Shown piece by piece: positions 1-10,930 of a DNA stretch of 64,000 nt. Within the stretch, counting starts at the first letter, position 1. Each line of letters opens with the position of its first letter. The DNA is from Symsagittifera roscoffensis. Taxonomy: Eukaryota; Xenacoelomorpha; Acoela; Convolutidae. A model generated the notes under the pieces. It was not told the origin of the DNA. It worked only from the letters and a program-made list of their open reading frames with translations, and made no database searches. The translations under genes and the position numbers were made by a program. The DNA is taken from the NCBI RefSeq assembly GCF_963678635.1, contig NC_087063.1, forward strand, positions 32,130,599 through 32,194,598, read 5' to 3'.

Positions 1-1814
1 TCTTTTTTGAACAAAGGGGTTACGTTTGCTTTTTTCAGTTCGATCGGGAAAATGTTCTCATCTAAGCAAGTATTTATGACAAAAGTTAAATGTGGAACTA
101 TAACTGATTGACCGTCAATGATTGCCCAAGCAGGTACGGTACAAGGTCCGAGAGGTTTTCCAACATTGATTTTTCGAACTATATCAAAGCATTGCTTCAC
201 TGTAATGTGTTGAAAATGAAAAGATGCAGATTCAGAGGCAGATTTGTTGTAATTCGGAGGCTTTTTAGCGCCGAAAAATTCGCCTAAGTTTGAAAAAATA
301 TAATTTAAATGATTGGCAATTTTTTTGTCTTGGGTTATCATTTCACTGAAGGAATTTCGTAGAACTGTAATTCGATGGTTGCCAGAACATGTACCTCTAA
401 CTTGGTTAATATATTTCCATTTTTGTTGGATAGTGCTGAGAAGTGAAAAACAATTTTTTGAATGATCGAATTGTTTACTTCTAATCAATTTGCTCATTTG
501 ATTACGTAAAAACTGGTACTTTGACCAATTATCGCTTGTGCTTTGACTGCGATATGATCTGAGTGAATTCTGTTTCTTAGTCAACAATTGCTGACATTCT
601 GAATCGAACCATTCCGTTTTCAACACGTTTTTTGGTTTAAAATTACGAACAAACTTTTTTTCGATAGGAGCATGTTGCTGTAGAGCACAAGAAATTAAAT
701 AAATCATCGTCGAGAACATGTTTTGTGCGTCTGTACATTGATATAAGAGATACCAAGGAAGAGCGGAGAGTGAATTGCAAAATTCATTTTTCTGATAATT
801 TTTCTTATTGAAAGTCGTAATTATCCTCGGTAAAATTTTGCCGCATTTTATATCCGTCAAAATAAATGAAGCAAAATGGTCGGTTTTATAAGGTGTATCA
901 AAACAAAACTCAATGCCGTTTGTTTCATAGTCACTGATTATGTAGTCGATATGAGTTTTTGTTGAGGAACTAATTCTGGTCTCATCGTTTGGACAAAAAA
1001 CCTTCAATCCATATGGAATAATTATAGAATCTAAATTTTCTTTTTCTTTGCTATCCAGATAATTTATGTTATAATCACCCAAAAGCGTAATTTTATTAGA
1101 AACTGAAAAAGCATTATCTATGTTAAGCGTTAATTGTTCCAAAAAATCAATAAAGTTTGATCTGCTTGGGTTATAACACAAATTAACTAACATTTTTTCT
1201 TTACTCGAAATGTTAAATGTAGATTTGCACTCAACCCACACTGACTCATATTTTTCTTTATCAAATAAATTTAGATCAGGCCTCAATTTCGGAGCCAATT
1301 TGACTGGTATATATAACAAAACGCCACCGCCTTTCTTTTTTACCGCTGATTGCCTATCATATCTGAACATCGCATGCGTTCTAGGTTGGAAATTCCATAA
1401 ATTGTCACTATCTTCTTTTTTAAGCCACGTTTCGGAAATTCCTATAATTGTGTTTTCGCCCATATCATCAAGAAATTTTTTCAATTGCATCCGTTTTCTA
1501 ATAATACTTTGAAAATTCAAATGAACAAATTTAAGATTTGCACAATTTTTTGAGCAGATACCGTAGACTGTTTCAATGGTTTCGATAGGACCAGGGTTTT
1601 TTTCAACATCCCCACTTTGGGTCAGTAACAACGCGAAAAGGAAATGATGAGTCAGTGTGGTAGCTCTCCGCTCATTTATCCCACATTTCGTTGATAATAT
1701 CTTTTGCTGGCAGCTTAGATAGCCCCAGTAAACAATAGTTTTTTCTTTAGTTTCCATCTGAGCCTTGGAAATTAGAAAAATTGCACAAAACAACCAGAAT
1801 TTAATATTCAGCAT
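1..1814 (-). CDS. LINE ORF2: 2A-containing APE endonuclease / reverse transcriptase (partial)
   Basis: Translating the minus strand from the ATG at 1812-1814 gives about 604 codons without a stop to the window edge; an in-frame TAA lies just upstream, so this ATG is the first possible. Residues 1-19 are a signal-peptide-like hydrophobic leader ending in SKAQ. Residues 63-76 read LLTQSGDVEKNPGP, a 2A motif. The APE endonuclease follows: HLNFQS (Asn), ISETW (catalytic Glu), SVWVE, LGDYNINYL (the GDxN block), HIDYIISD and KTDH. The frame ends inside the start of the RT at NVTPLFKK, which in this family precedes the finger/palm blocks. The enzyme nicks target DNA and primes reverse transcription. 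The likely product is a released 75-residue leader plus the EN-RT protein. RT catalytic motifs are beyond the window. Confidence 0.88.
   Translation of the reverse strand, partial: MLNIKFWLFCAIFLISKAQMETKEKTIVYWGYLSCQQKILSTKCGINERRATTLTHHFLFALLLTQSGDVEKNPGPIETIETVYGICSKNCANLKFVHLNFQSIIRKRMQLKKFLDDMGENTIIGISETWLKKEDSDNLWNFQPRTHAMFRYDRQSAVKKKGGGVLLYIPVKLAPKLRPDLNLFDKEKYESVWVECKSTFNISSKEKMLVNLCYNPSRSNFIDFLEQLTLNIDNAFSVSNKITLLGDYNINYLDSKEKENLDSIIIPYGLKVFCPNDETRISSSTKTHIDYIISDYETNGIEFCFDTPYKTDHFASFILTDIKCGKILPRIITTFNKKNYQKNEFCNSLSALPWYLLYQCTDAQNMFSTMIYLISCALQQHAPIEKKFVRNFKPKNVLKTEWFDSECQQLLTKKQNSLRSYRSQSTSDNWSKYQFLRNQMSKLIRSKQFDHSKNCFSLLSTIQQKWKYINQVRGTCSGNHRITVLRNSFSEMITQDKKIANHLNYIFSNLGEFFGAKKPPNYNKSASESASFHFQHITVKQCFDIVRKINVGKPLGPCTVPAWAIIDGQSVIVPHLTFVINTCLDENIFPIELKKANVTPLFKK
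1587..1628 (-). other. 2A ribosome-skipping motif in LINE ORF2
   Basis: The codons spell LLTQSGDVEKNPGP, an exact fit to the D-V/I-E-x-N-P-G-P consensus at which ribosomes skip a peptide bond between the last Gly and Pro. The break point is between codons 1590-1592 (Gly) and 1587-1589 (Pro). 2A sequences at the N-terminus of APE-type LINE ORF2 proteins are known from trypanosomes and several invertebrates; activity here is inferred, not shown. Confidence 0.87.
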
Positions 1815-1870
1815 AATAGGTTAAATAAATTAAATAATCGCCAAAGTTTGCACCAAGAAAAAATGCGAAA

Positions 1871-2899
1871 CTAGTATTTCCTAAAAAATTTTGCACCGTT
1901 TTGGAAAAATTGTAACATTTCTGCCGTTTTTGGATCTAAATTTGATGATTGTTGGGTTTGCTTCATTCTGGGGCGGGTTGTAATCTCACATGTGTTTGCA
2001 TTAATATCAGAACCCCTAAAAGAATCTCTAAAACTTTGCACCAAAATTTCAACACCCCCATCAGAAGGATGCAAACCATCCGAGCTAAGAGCATCTGTAT
2101 TTTGACTAAAAATTTTGTTTATGTCTAAAATATCCAATTTTACTTCGCCCAAGTCTTTTACATTCCGTACTAAATTAAGAATTTGCTTGTTTAGCTTCTG
2201 TACATTTGGATTAAAATCTTTTCTAAAAGCGCCTAAGGGAGTTACAGTACATAGTGAAATTGTTTCTGGGGAGAATTTATGATTTATGAGATAAATTAGT
2301 TTTTCTAAGCTACTCACGGCTTCCTTCGCGTCGAAATCACTTGAGAGGCAGTCATTTATTCCAATTAGCGTAGTTACATGTTTAAAATGTCGCGATTTAC
2401 TGTTTCTCACGCGTTCCAGCAATGCAGAAATTTTGTGCCCACCAAATCCTCTCGCCAACACATTTTCCGATATTTGTTCCCCATTGATTCTGTTAACAAT
2501 TGAGTCTCCCAGTAATAGGCCAGAATATTCTCCTTCTCGTGGTAAAAATAAATGTTTTCGTTGCTGGTCGAATTTTTCTTCTTGAATATTGGTTGCTTGT
2601 ATTTTGATTTCTTGGTTATTCTTGCTTTCTTGGTTATTTTCGCTTCGTTTGTTCTGATTTCTGCTCCGAGTTCCAATCTTGCTCCATTCGTTTTCAAATT
2701 TGTTTTCTGTAATTTTCGAATTGCCCGTGTTTTTAAAATTTTCTAGATCAAAAAATTTGTTTCCTCTTTCTTCCTCTTTCGTTGATACAGTTAAGTTTTC
2801 GATAATTCGTTTAAAATAAGTAACATTTTCGACTAAGTCTTTATACAGCTCGTATTTCAATTCGTCGTTCAGATTTCGGAAAGTTTCGAGGTCAAACAT
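1871..2899 (-). CDS. LINE ORF1 with SGNH/GDSL esterase domain
   Basis: This 342-residue protein starts at the ATG at 2897-2899. Its N-terminal 115 residues are charged and Asn/Glu/Lys-rich and probably disordered. An SGNH hydrolase domain follows: LLLGDSIVNR at 128-137 (nucleophile Ser133), GFGG at 151-154, GIND at 180-183 (Asn182) and SDGLHPSDGG at 273-282 (Asp274, His277), so all catalytic blocks are present. In CR1 and L2-like LINEs, ORF1 esterases accompany the RNA in the ribonucleoprotein particle; the substrate is not known. It ends 56 nt before ORF2. No zinc knuckle is visible. The domain identification is firm; the role in retrotransposition comes from the family. Confidence 0.88.
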   Translation of the reverse strand: MFDLETFRNLNDELKYELYKDLVENVTYFKRIIENLTVSTKEEERGNKFFDLENFKNTGNSKITENKFENEWSKIGTRSRNQNKRSENNQESKNNQEIKIQATNIQEEKFDQQRKHLFLPREGEYSGLLLGDSIVNRINGEQISENVLARGFGGHKISALLERVRNSKSRHFKHVTTLIGINDCLSSDFDAKEAVSSLEKLIYLINHKFSPETISLCTVTPLGAFRKDFNPNVQKLNKQILNLVRNVKDLGEVKLDILDINKIFSQNTDALSSDGLHPSDGGVEILVQSFRDSFRGSDINANTCEITTRPRMKQTQQSSNLDPKTAEMLQFFQNGAKFFRKY

Positions 2900-4030
2900 G
2901 TTGGCGATTAAAAGCGAAATTAAAAATAAGACATTAAAATGAACCGACTGATCGCTAGAAATTTAATTTGGTTGTGCGATATTTGGTTGTGAGATCTGTT
3001 TCACTCCTCTGTCTTATTTCACTTTTAAGAGCTTTTGTTCTTCTGGCTTCGAAGCACAGCTTCGCTTGAGTTGAATTTTACAATGAAGTAACGAGTTCAT
3101 GTTAATTGTCTTTCCTCTCATCACCCACGAACAAAAAAATTGTTTCTGCTTTTTTTTATCCAGATCTGTTTGGGATATCGATAATGAATATTCAGTAATA
3201 TAAACTTGCCATTTTTGTTTGAAGTATGTGTTTTTTGCAAATGTCTTATGGCAAAAAAATGCCACCATTGCACGTTATCAGAAGTCAAGTGATTTATCAT
3301 GTTAAAGCCATTTAGTAACTCTGTTTGTTAGATCAACGCCAATTATATATTTTTATATACGTTTTTTTAAGAATTCTATTACTTTTTATATTCGAACCCA
3401 CTTAACCACGACGAAAAGTTTCGTTTTTATTACCTTTTTACTTCTCTTTTTGAGTGTCATCCTGTTTTACTTTTCCACAAGAGTTTGGTTGCAACATTCT
3501 GTGATACTCACAGCCTCTGTCATTTCTGGTTTATTTTTTCTTTGTTGACCTAACTGTTTGCAGCGAATATTTCAGGGGAAATTTTTTAATAATTTGATTT
3601 CCATGAAAGTTTTAACTGTTTTTCTAACAAAGTTTGTTTTTGATGTAATATCTTTCTGCGAAGTTGTTACTCGCCTTTTTTGCTGGTTTCGATTGCCGAA
3701 GTTTCAAATCGCGTGTAGAATCAAATTGTCAATCGCGCGATGCTTTGTTTGGGGAAAAATGCATTGTTGCTTTGTGATGTTAGTGCTATCTATTGTTTTC
3801 ACTTACACGCTTGTTATATTCTTTTGGGACAATCTGTTATTTATTTGAATGCGGGCTTCACTATCTCGCCATGTTTAAGCTTTTTCAACGTATTATTTTT
3901 GCATGTTTAAGCTATATCGTATATTGCAATGGTTAAGAATTTTTGTCGATTTTCTAATTTGTTTTTAGTGGTTATTTAACCGAGTTTAAATTAAGCAGCC
4001 CAATATCGATTTAGGGGTTGTGAATTTGGC
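2900..4030. other. LINE 5' region / intergenic, no gene recognised
   Basis: This AT-rich stretch lies upstream of ORF1. Part of it may be the LINE 5' UTR and promoter, but no boundary, target-site duplication or recognisable coding region is seen. The short open frames here have no family resemblance. Confidence 0.4.
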
Positions 4031-4605
4031 CTCCAATTTTGAATGCCTGAATCATTTTAGTTAACGAGATAAGACGATTTTTGAGGTTTTTTCAAAAATG
4101 TTCAGAAGTTTCAAATACAAAAATAATTTACAAAACTTGAAGTTCCCAACCATGTAGTTGGGTGCTGCCAGAGTATTATCAAGGATTGCGAGTCTTGCCT
4201 CCAAATATGACTAGTCAAATCCTTGTATTTTTCGAGATATGACGTTTTTTGTGATTTTTTTCACAAATTTTCAGAAAACTTAAATTATTATGATTTTTGA
4301 AAATTTGAAATTCGCAACCCTGTAGTTGGGTACTGTCAGAGTACTATCAAAGATTGCGATTCTTACCTCCAAATATGACTGCTCAAATCTTTGTAGTTTT
4401 AGAGATATGACTTTTTTGTGATTTTTTCAAAAGTTTTCAGAAAACTTAAATTCATCAAGTTAGTAGTTTCACATTTTTTGAATTGTAGTTTTCGAGATAT
4501 GATGTTTTTTGTGATTTTTTCAAAATGTTTTAGAAAAATTATATTTATTTTTTTTTCGCAAAATCTGAAATTCCCAACCCTGTAGTTGGGCCCTGTCAGA
4601 GTACT
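4030..4605 (+). repeat. Diverged satellite monomers
   Basis: Loosely conserved monomers of about 140-175 bp (one interval is larger, about 260 bp). Each contains versions of CAACCCTGTAGTTGGGTACT, TCTTGCCTCCAAATATGACT and TTTTCGAGATATGA followed by a T-rich tract. They flank the more regular array to the right, as expected for the edge of a satellite. Confidence 0.8.
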
Positions 4606-7600
4606 CTCAAATATTGCGAATCTTGCCTCCAAGTATGACTGCTCATTTTTTTGTATTTTTCGCTCGAGATATGACGCTCGAGAAATTATTATGATTTTTG
4701 AAAATTTGTAATTCGCAACCCTGTAGTTGGGTACTGTCAGAGTACTATCAAAGACTGCGATTCTTGCCTCCAAATATGACTGCTCAAATCTTTGTAGTTT
4801 TCGAGATATGACTTTTTTGTGATTTTTTCAAAAGTTTTCAGAAAACTTAAATTATTATTTTTAAAAATCTGAAATTAGCAACTTTGAAGTTGGGTGCTGT
4901 CAAAGTATTCTAAGGAATTACAAGTCTTGCCTCCAAATATGACTGTTCAAATCCTTGTAGTTTTCGAGATATGATGTTTTTTGTGATTTTTTCAAAATGT
5001 TTTAGAAAAATTATATTTATTTTTTTTTTCGCAAAATCTGAAATTCCCAACCCTGTAGTTGGGCCCTGTCAGAGTACTCTCAAATATTGCGAATCTTGCC
5101 TCCAAGTATGACTGCTCATTTTTTTTGTATTTTTCGCTCCAGATATGACGCTCGAGAAATTATTATGATTTTTGAAAATTTGAAATCTCGCAACCCTGTA
5201 GTTGGGTACTGTCCGAGTACTATCAAAGATTGCGATTCTTGCCTCCAAATATGACCGCTCAAATCTTTGTAGTTTTCTAGATATGACTTTTTTGTGATTT
5301 TTTCAAAAGTTTTCAGAAACTTAAATTATTTTTTTTTGCTTCAAAATTTGAAATTCGCAACGCTATAGTTCGGTGTTGTCAGGGTACTCTAAAGAGTTAC
5401 AAATCTTGCCACATGTGACTGCTAAACGCGACTGCTCAAATGCTTTTATTTTCCGAGATGTGAAGTTTTTTGATTTTTTCAAAATTTCTACAAAGAACTT
5501 ATCTACAAAGAAATTCAAAAAATGTGAAACTACTAACTTGATGAAGATACACTCTTATTCTCAGCGTACACCCAGGCGTCTCAAATCTTGCCTCTTAATA
5601 TGAATGCTCAACTCTTTTTAGTTGCCGAGATAAGAGTTTTTTTTCATTTTTTTTCTGGAAACTTATGTTTAAAAAAATTCACAAAGTTTTTTCTGGAAAC
5701 TTATGTTTAAAAAAATTCTCAAATATTGCGAATCTTGCCTCCAAGTATGACTGCTCATTTTTTTGTATTTTTCGCTCGAGATATGACGCTCGAGAAATTA
5801 TTATGATTTTTGAAAATTTGAAATTCGCAACCCTGTAGTTGGGTACTGTCAGAGTACTATCAAAGACTGCGATTCTTGCCTCCAAATATGACTGCTCAAA
5901 TCTTTGTAGTTTTCGAGATATGACTTTTTTGTGATTTTTTCAAAAGTTTTCAGAAAACTTAAATTATTATTTTTAAAAATCTGAAATTAGCAACTTTGAA
6001 GTTGGGTGCTGTCAAAGTATTCTAAGGAATTACAAGTCTTGCCTCCAAATATGACTGTTCAAATCCTTGTAGTTTTCGAGATATGATGTTTTTTGTGATT
6101 TTTTCAAAATGTTTTAGAAAAATTATATTTATTTTTTTTTCGCAAAATCTGAAATTCTCAACCCTGTAGTTGGGCCCTGTCAGAGTACTCTCAAATATTG
6201 CGAATCTTGCCTCCAAGTATGACTGCTCATTTTTTTTGTATTTTTCGCTCCAGATATGACGCTCGAGAAATTATTATGATTTTTGAAAATTTGAAAATTG
6301 GCAACCCTGTAGTTGGGTACTGTCCGAGTACTATCAAAGATTGCGATTCTTGCCTCCAAATATGACCGCTCAAATCTTTGTAGTTTTCTAGATATGACTT
6401 TTTTGTGATTTTTTCAAAAGTTTTCAGAAACTTAAATTATTTTTTTTGCTTCAAAATTTGAAATTCGCAACGCTATAGTTCGGTGTTGTCAGGGTACTCT
6501 AAAGAGTTACAAATCTTGCCACATGTGACTGCTAAACGCGACTGCTCAAATGCTTTTATTTTCCGAGATGTGAAGTTTTTTGATTTTTTCAAAATTTCTA
6601 CAAAGAACTTATCTACAAAGAAATTCAAAAAATGTGAAACTACTAACTTGATGAAGATACACTCTTATTCTCAGCGTACACCCAGGCGTCTCAAATCTTG
6701 CCTCTTAATATGAATGCTCAACTCTTTTTAGTTGCCGAGATAAGAGTTTTTTTTTCATTTTTTTTCTGGAAACTTATGTTTAAAAAAATTCACAAAGTTT
6801 TTTCTGGAAACTTATGTTTAAAAAAATTCTCAAATATTGCGAATCTTGCCTCCAAGTATGACTGCTCATTTTTTTGTATTTTTCGCTCGAGATATGACGC
6901 TCGAGAAATTATTATGATTTTTGAAAATTTGAAATTCGCAACCCTGTAGTTGGGTACTGTCAGAGTACTATCAAAGACTGCGATTCTTGCCTCCAAATAT
7001 GACTGCTCAAATCTTTGTAGTTTTCGAGATATGACTTTTTTGTGATTTTTTCAAAAGTTTTCAGAAAACTTAAATTATTATTTTTAAAAATCTGAAATTA
7101 GCAACTTTGAAGTTGGGTGCTGTCAAAGTATTCTAAGGAATTACAAGTCTTGCCTCCAAATATGACTGTTCAAATCCTTGTAGTTTTCGAGATATGATGT
7201 TTTTTGTGATTTTTTCAAAATGTTTTAGAAAAATTATATTTATTTTTTTTTCGCAAAATCTGAAATTCTCAACCCTGTAGTTGGGCCCTGTCAGAGTACT
7301 CAAATATTGCGAATCTTGCCTCCAAGTATGACTGCTCATTTTTTTTGTATTTTTCGCTCCAGATATGACGCTCGAGAAATTATTATGATTTTTGAAAATT
7401 TGAAAATTGGCAACCCTGTAGTTGGGTACTGTCCGAGTACTATCAAAGATTGCGATTCTTGCCTCCAAATATGACCGCTCAAATCTTTGTAGTTTTCTAG
7501 ATATGACTTTTTTGTGATTTTTTCAAAAGTTTTCAGAAACTTAAATTATTTTTTTTGCTTCAAAATTTGAAATTCGCAACGCTATAGTTCGGTGTTGTCA

Positions 7601-7915
7601 GGGTACTCTAAAGAGTTACAAATCTTGCCACATGTGACTGCTAAACGCGACTGCTCAAATGCTTTTATTTTCCGAGATGTGAAGTTTTTTGATTTTTTCA
7701 AAATTTCTACAAAGAACTTATCTACAAAGAAATTCAAAAAATGTGAAACTACTAACTTGATGAAGATACACTCTTATTCTCAGCGTACACCCAGGCGTCT
7801 CAAATCTTGCCTCTTAATATGAATGCTCAACTCTTTTTAGTTGCCGAGATAAGAGTTTTTTTTTCATTTTTTTTCTGGAAACTTATGTTTAAAAAAATTC
7901 ACAAAGTTTTGGATT
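4605..7915 (+). repeat. Higher-order satellite repeat, three ~1110-bp copies
   Basis: The segment starting TATTGCGAATCTTGCCTCC recurs at about 4613, 5726 and 6836, and that starting GGTGTTGTCAGGGTACTCT at about 5374, 6484 and 7593, so the period is 1109-1113 bp. Each large unit is built from several 140-175-bp monomers of the flanking family. The unit boundary shows a short direct duplication of TTTTCTGGAAACTTATGTTT (about 5661/5690 and 6768/6800), a probable trace of the unequal exchange that made the array. The copies are almost identical, so the expansion is recent. The repeated small open frames in it are by-products of the repeat and are not called as genes. Confidence 0.93.
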
Positions 7916-8150
7916 CCTAAGCCTATAGTAGGGTGCTCTCAGGGACTCTCAGTGGTTGCAAATCTGGCCTCCAAATGTTTCCAGAGGCCCATTAAGTTCT
8001 CGAGATGACGCTTTTAAAATGGGAATAAAAAAAATTAAAAGTTCGAAATTACCAACCCTGTAATTGGGTGCAGTCAGAGTACACTAAAAGTTTGCAGATG
8101 TTGTTTCCAATATATGCGGTGTTTCATGAGTTGTCGAAAAGTTTCAAGGT
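7915..8150 (+). repeat. Diverged satellite monomers, right edge
   Basis: Two degenerate monomers are recognisable from CCTATAGTAGGGTGCTCTC and CCTGTAATTGGGTGCAGTC. The array decays into single-copy DNA just before the CAP-Gly gene. Confidence 0.7.
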
Positions 8151-8215
8151 ATCGGAGGTGCGTTAAACGCTAGTTTCATTGAAAGGGAACTTAAATTACA
8201 AAATTTGCTGATTTA

Positions 8216-8886
8216 TTAACTAGATGGAGGTGAAATTTGGGTCTCATTCTTTTCGGAACTAAATTCATGGTCTTGTAGGTATTCATCCTCGAGCCGTCTC
8301 TGTTCCTCTTCTTCTTTTCGCCTTTCTTCTTCCTCTCGTATTCTTTGTTCTTCCTGTTTAACAGCCAGAGAAATCTTGTTGAACTTATCCAGCATAATCA
8401 AACTGTGTTTTTGTCCGTATTCTTCTGTCCATTCTTTCAACAGTGCTTTTTGCTGGCGCTCCAGAAGAGCTGTTTTGGCATCCATTTTCCTGTTGAACTT
8501 GGCAGAGGTTGATTTAAGCTTAACAGATGCGTGTTCTTTCACTTCAGCTTCGTCTAGACTCTGGCCGTAGAGCCAGGCGAGAGAAGACTGGTTTTTGAGC
8601 ACCTTCTTGTTTGGTCCGCCCTCTATCGTTGGGTCGAATTTCTTACATTTGGACACTTGGTCATACTTGACGAATACCCCGAATCCCTGAGGAGCGTCGA
8701 AGTAGTATTTACCATGGTAGTGTCCTGTGCCGAATTTGGGATCGGGCTCGTCAAGTTTGACCCCCACGTATAGCTCGGATACTAGTAGGCTGTCGTTGAG
8801 CGCTCCGATGAACTTGACCTTCCCACTGTATTTCCCATCAATGATGACTCGGTCTCCTAAATACGTAATCTTCAAATCATGAAATG
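8216..8886 (-). CDS. CAP-Gly domain protein, last exon
   Basis: The exon encodes about 222 residues. The first ~75 form a CAP-Gly domain, the microtubule and EB1-type tail-binding module: a short first strand, GKYSGKVKFIG, VGVKLDEPDPKFG, then GKYYFDAPQGFGVFVK. The canonical GKNDG loop is replaced by GTGHYHG, which is atypical. The C-terminal half is a charged helix, strongly Glu/Arg-rich near its end, probably coiled coil. No ATG fits the domain start; reading upstream, TTTTGCAG at 8887-8894 is a good splice acceptor that puts the exon start at 8886 in frame, so earlier exons exist further right. The stop codon TAA (8216-8218) overlaps an AATAAA signal at 8212-8217. The orthologue group cannot be told. 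Confidence 0.75.
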
Positions 8887-9474
8887 CTGCAAAAATGTGT
8901 TTGGGAATTTTTTTTGTTAGTTAAAGATTATATCTAACTAGGGCTTTTTTGAAATGTTTTAAAAGCACCAACAACTTATTCAGTGACGTTCAATTGATTT
9001 GTAAGTCTTTTAACAATTGAAATTTTCAATACGCTTCACACATACAATTCGAAATTTCAAATAGATTTTGAACAAACCTTTTCGAAGAACGCTGTTTACT
9101 GAAATCATGTCTAAGATGCATCAAAGCTGATAGAAAGCTGAGGCATTTTCAGTTTTTTGATAACTGCTTTCAAAGGTATAACTTCGTGTTCGTTTATTCG
9201 CTATGATAAAAAAGCTGATCAGGCCACAGGTCAGAAAGTTCAATTTTTTCGGCATTTTACTCACTTCGACCTAAAAGGGAAAATTATGCAGATTATTGAA
9301 TATGCAAGAGCTAAAAGGCTGAACAGGCTCATTCTGCTTGCGATTAGCAAGCGATATCAAATAAGAATATACCATTTTTCGGGTTAAGAGCTAGTTTGAT
9401 AAAATCACTTGAATCTTGTGGCACCTGGGCTCGTATAAAATCAAAACCAAGAAACGAAGATGCTAATAAGCTCA

Positions 9475-9569
9475 TGTGGCGTAGAGGTAAAGTATTCCTG
9501 CGAACACAAGGCACATGCCTTCGAATACAAAAGTCCGTGGCTCGAATCGGGCCAGGACTTGTTTTTTTT
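9475..9569 (+). ncRNA. tRNA-like / SINE-like pol III unit (candidate)
   Basis: An A-box-like TGGCGTAGAGG (9477-9487) and a B-box-like GGCTCGAATCGGGCC (9539-9553) stand 52 bp apart, followed by eight T residues at 9562-9569, a pol III terminator. The B-box sits in a hairpin with arms AAGTCC and GGACTT (9531-9560) plus TGGC/GCCA, with one bulged G. An ordinary acceptor stem is not evident, so it is more likely a tRNA-derived SINE head or degenerate tRNA than a working tRNA. Confidence 0.35.
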
Positions 9570-10659
9570 ATAAACGGAAAATTTTCCACTTGTCAAAAAC
9601 GATTTATCCGACTTTGTTTGTCTGCTTATTTTTTGTCGGCTTAGCTGTCACAGCAGGGGATTTTTCTATGATTTGAGCATTTTCATTATAATTTAAAATC
9701 TTTTGTAATGTATTCCTGTTCTGTGGAACTAATAGTGCTCCAAAAATTTCCGCACAAAGTACGAAGCAGTTTTTTGAAATCTTTAAATAGCGCCTTCTCT
9801 AATTTTTTTTCGAAATTTCGATACTTTCTGATTATAATTTGAAGAAAATTATACTTATTGTTGCAGAAGTTGCTCACATTTGCCGAGCGTAGTCACAAAA
9901 TGCGGGGGCGAGTGCATTTACAAATGTGCAATCAGCTATAAGTTACTATAATCGTTTAATGCGGTTGATCACCACATTTATAGTGCCAATAATTTTTATG
10001 CCAAGTTTTTGCTTGTGGATTCCACAACAATTTGGTATGTGGATTTCACTTAGAATTTGGAATATGCTTAAAAGCTTCTCTCCGTGATAAACAGTGTGCA
10101 TATCCAGAATACAGTTTGGTTTCGTGAGGTACTTCATTTTTTGGTCTATTTAAAATCAATAGCATACCTTCATAACTTGGGTTTAAATTTGGCTCAGAAT
10201 TTTTGGACGCAGCCAATAGAAATTTGGAAAATTATACTTGTGCAACATATATATGCCAGTATTAAAGCGTACTCTTTCTTCATTTGCCTGGTGTCGTTTG
10301 CCTGGTTTTGGTTTGATAAGTGAGTTTCCTAAATCAAAGGAGTTAGAAAATGGCTAGATTTTACCATTTTTAGTTTTTGTTTTCTTTTTAATGAATTTAT
10401 TGCAGTAATTTTTTACGCTGTAATTCAAGAAATAAATTTGTAGCGGAAGTGATGCGAAGCTTCTCCTCGCTTGTGTAAAATTTTATTACACTAGTTATAA
10501 AACGCACAGTACTTCTTTTTGAAAAATGGAGAGAGTTGCTGATTGGATAATGTAGAAACAGCTGCACGGTTGAAACATAACACAAATATCATTTTATTTG
10601 TTCACTTTTTGTTATAATTTACTGATATTTAGTGTAAAAACGTTTATAAATATGACCTT

Positions 10660-10930
10660 AATTAAACGTTTTCGTCCGAAGACAGCATCAGAAATCTAGA
10701 AAAATTCAGTTTGATGACAATGCAAACATAAAAATAACAGAGGAGAATAACAAGAGAAAAGATAAATTTTTCTCGCCAGCTAATCTGCAACTGAGAAAAA
10801 GAAGTCCATCATAACTGTAAGTTTATCCTTTCTCTTATTTTTCTCCTCTCTTATGTTTTTTTGTTGACATTGTCATCAAACTGTCTTAATCTAGATTTCT
10901 GATGATGTCTTCAGGCGAAAACGTTTAATT
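10660..10930. mobile_element. Palindromic MITE-like element
   Basis: The left end AATTAAACGTTTTCGTCCGA and the reverse complement of the right end agree over about 41 bp with three differences. A second inverted pair, TTTGATGACAATG and CATTGTCATCAAA, lies inside. The element is 271 bp and has no ORF, as for a non-autonomous foldback or MITE element. A target-site duplication is not clear. Confidence 0.7.

Larger units (their letters stand above)
1..2899 (-). mobile_element. Non-LTR retrotransposon (CR1/L2-type LINE), truncated by window edge
   Basis: Two consecutive minus-strand ORFs, 56 nt apart, form the front part of a LINE: ORF1 with an SGNH/GDSL esterase domain, then ORF2 with an APE endonuclease and the beginning of a reverse transcriptase that leaves the window at base 1. 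Esterase-type ORF1 is known from CR1 and L2-like LINEs. Both frames are free of stops, unlike the two other LINE copies in this window, so this is probably a recent insertion. The 5' end lies somewhere upstream of 2899 and cannot be placed. The 3' part of the reverse transcriptase and the tail are outside the window. Confidence 0.88.

Noticed and set aside
5373-7822. The same 76-codon open frame three times in the satellite
   Set aside because: It repeats because the DNA repeats; no start context, family or separate evidence for coding.
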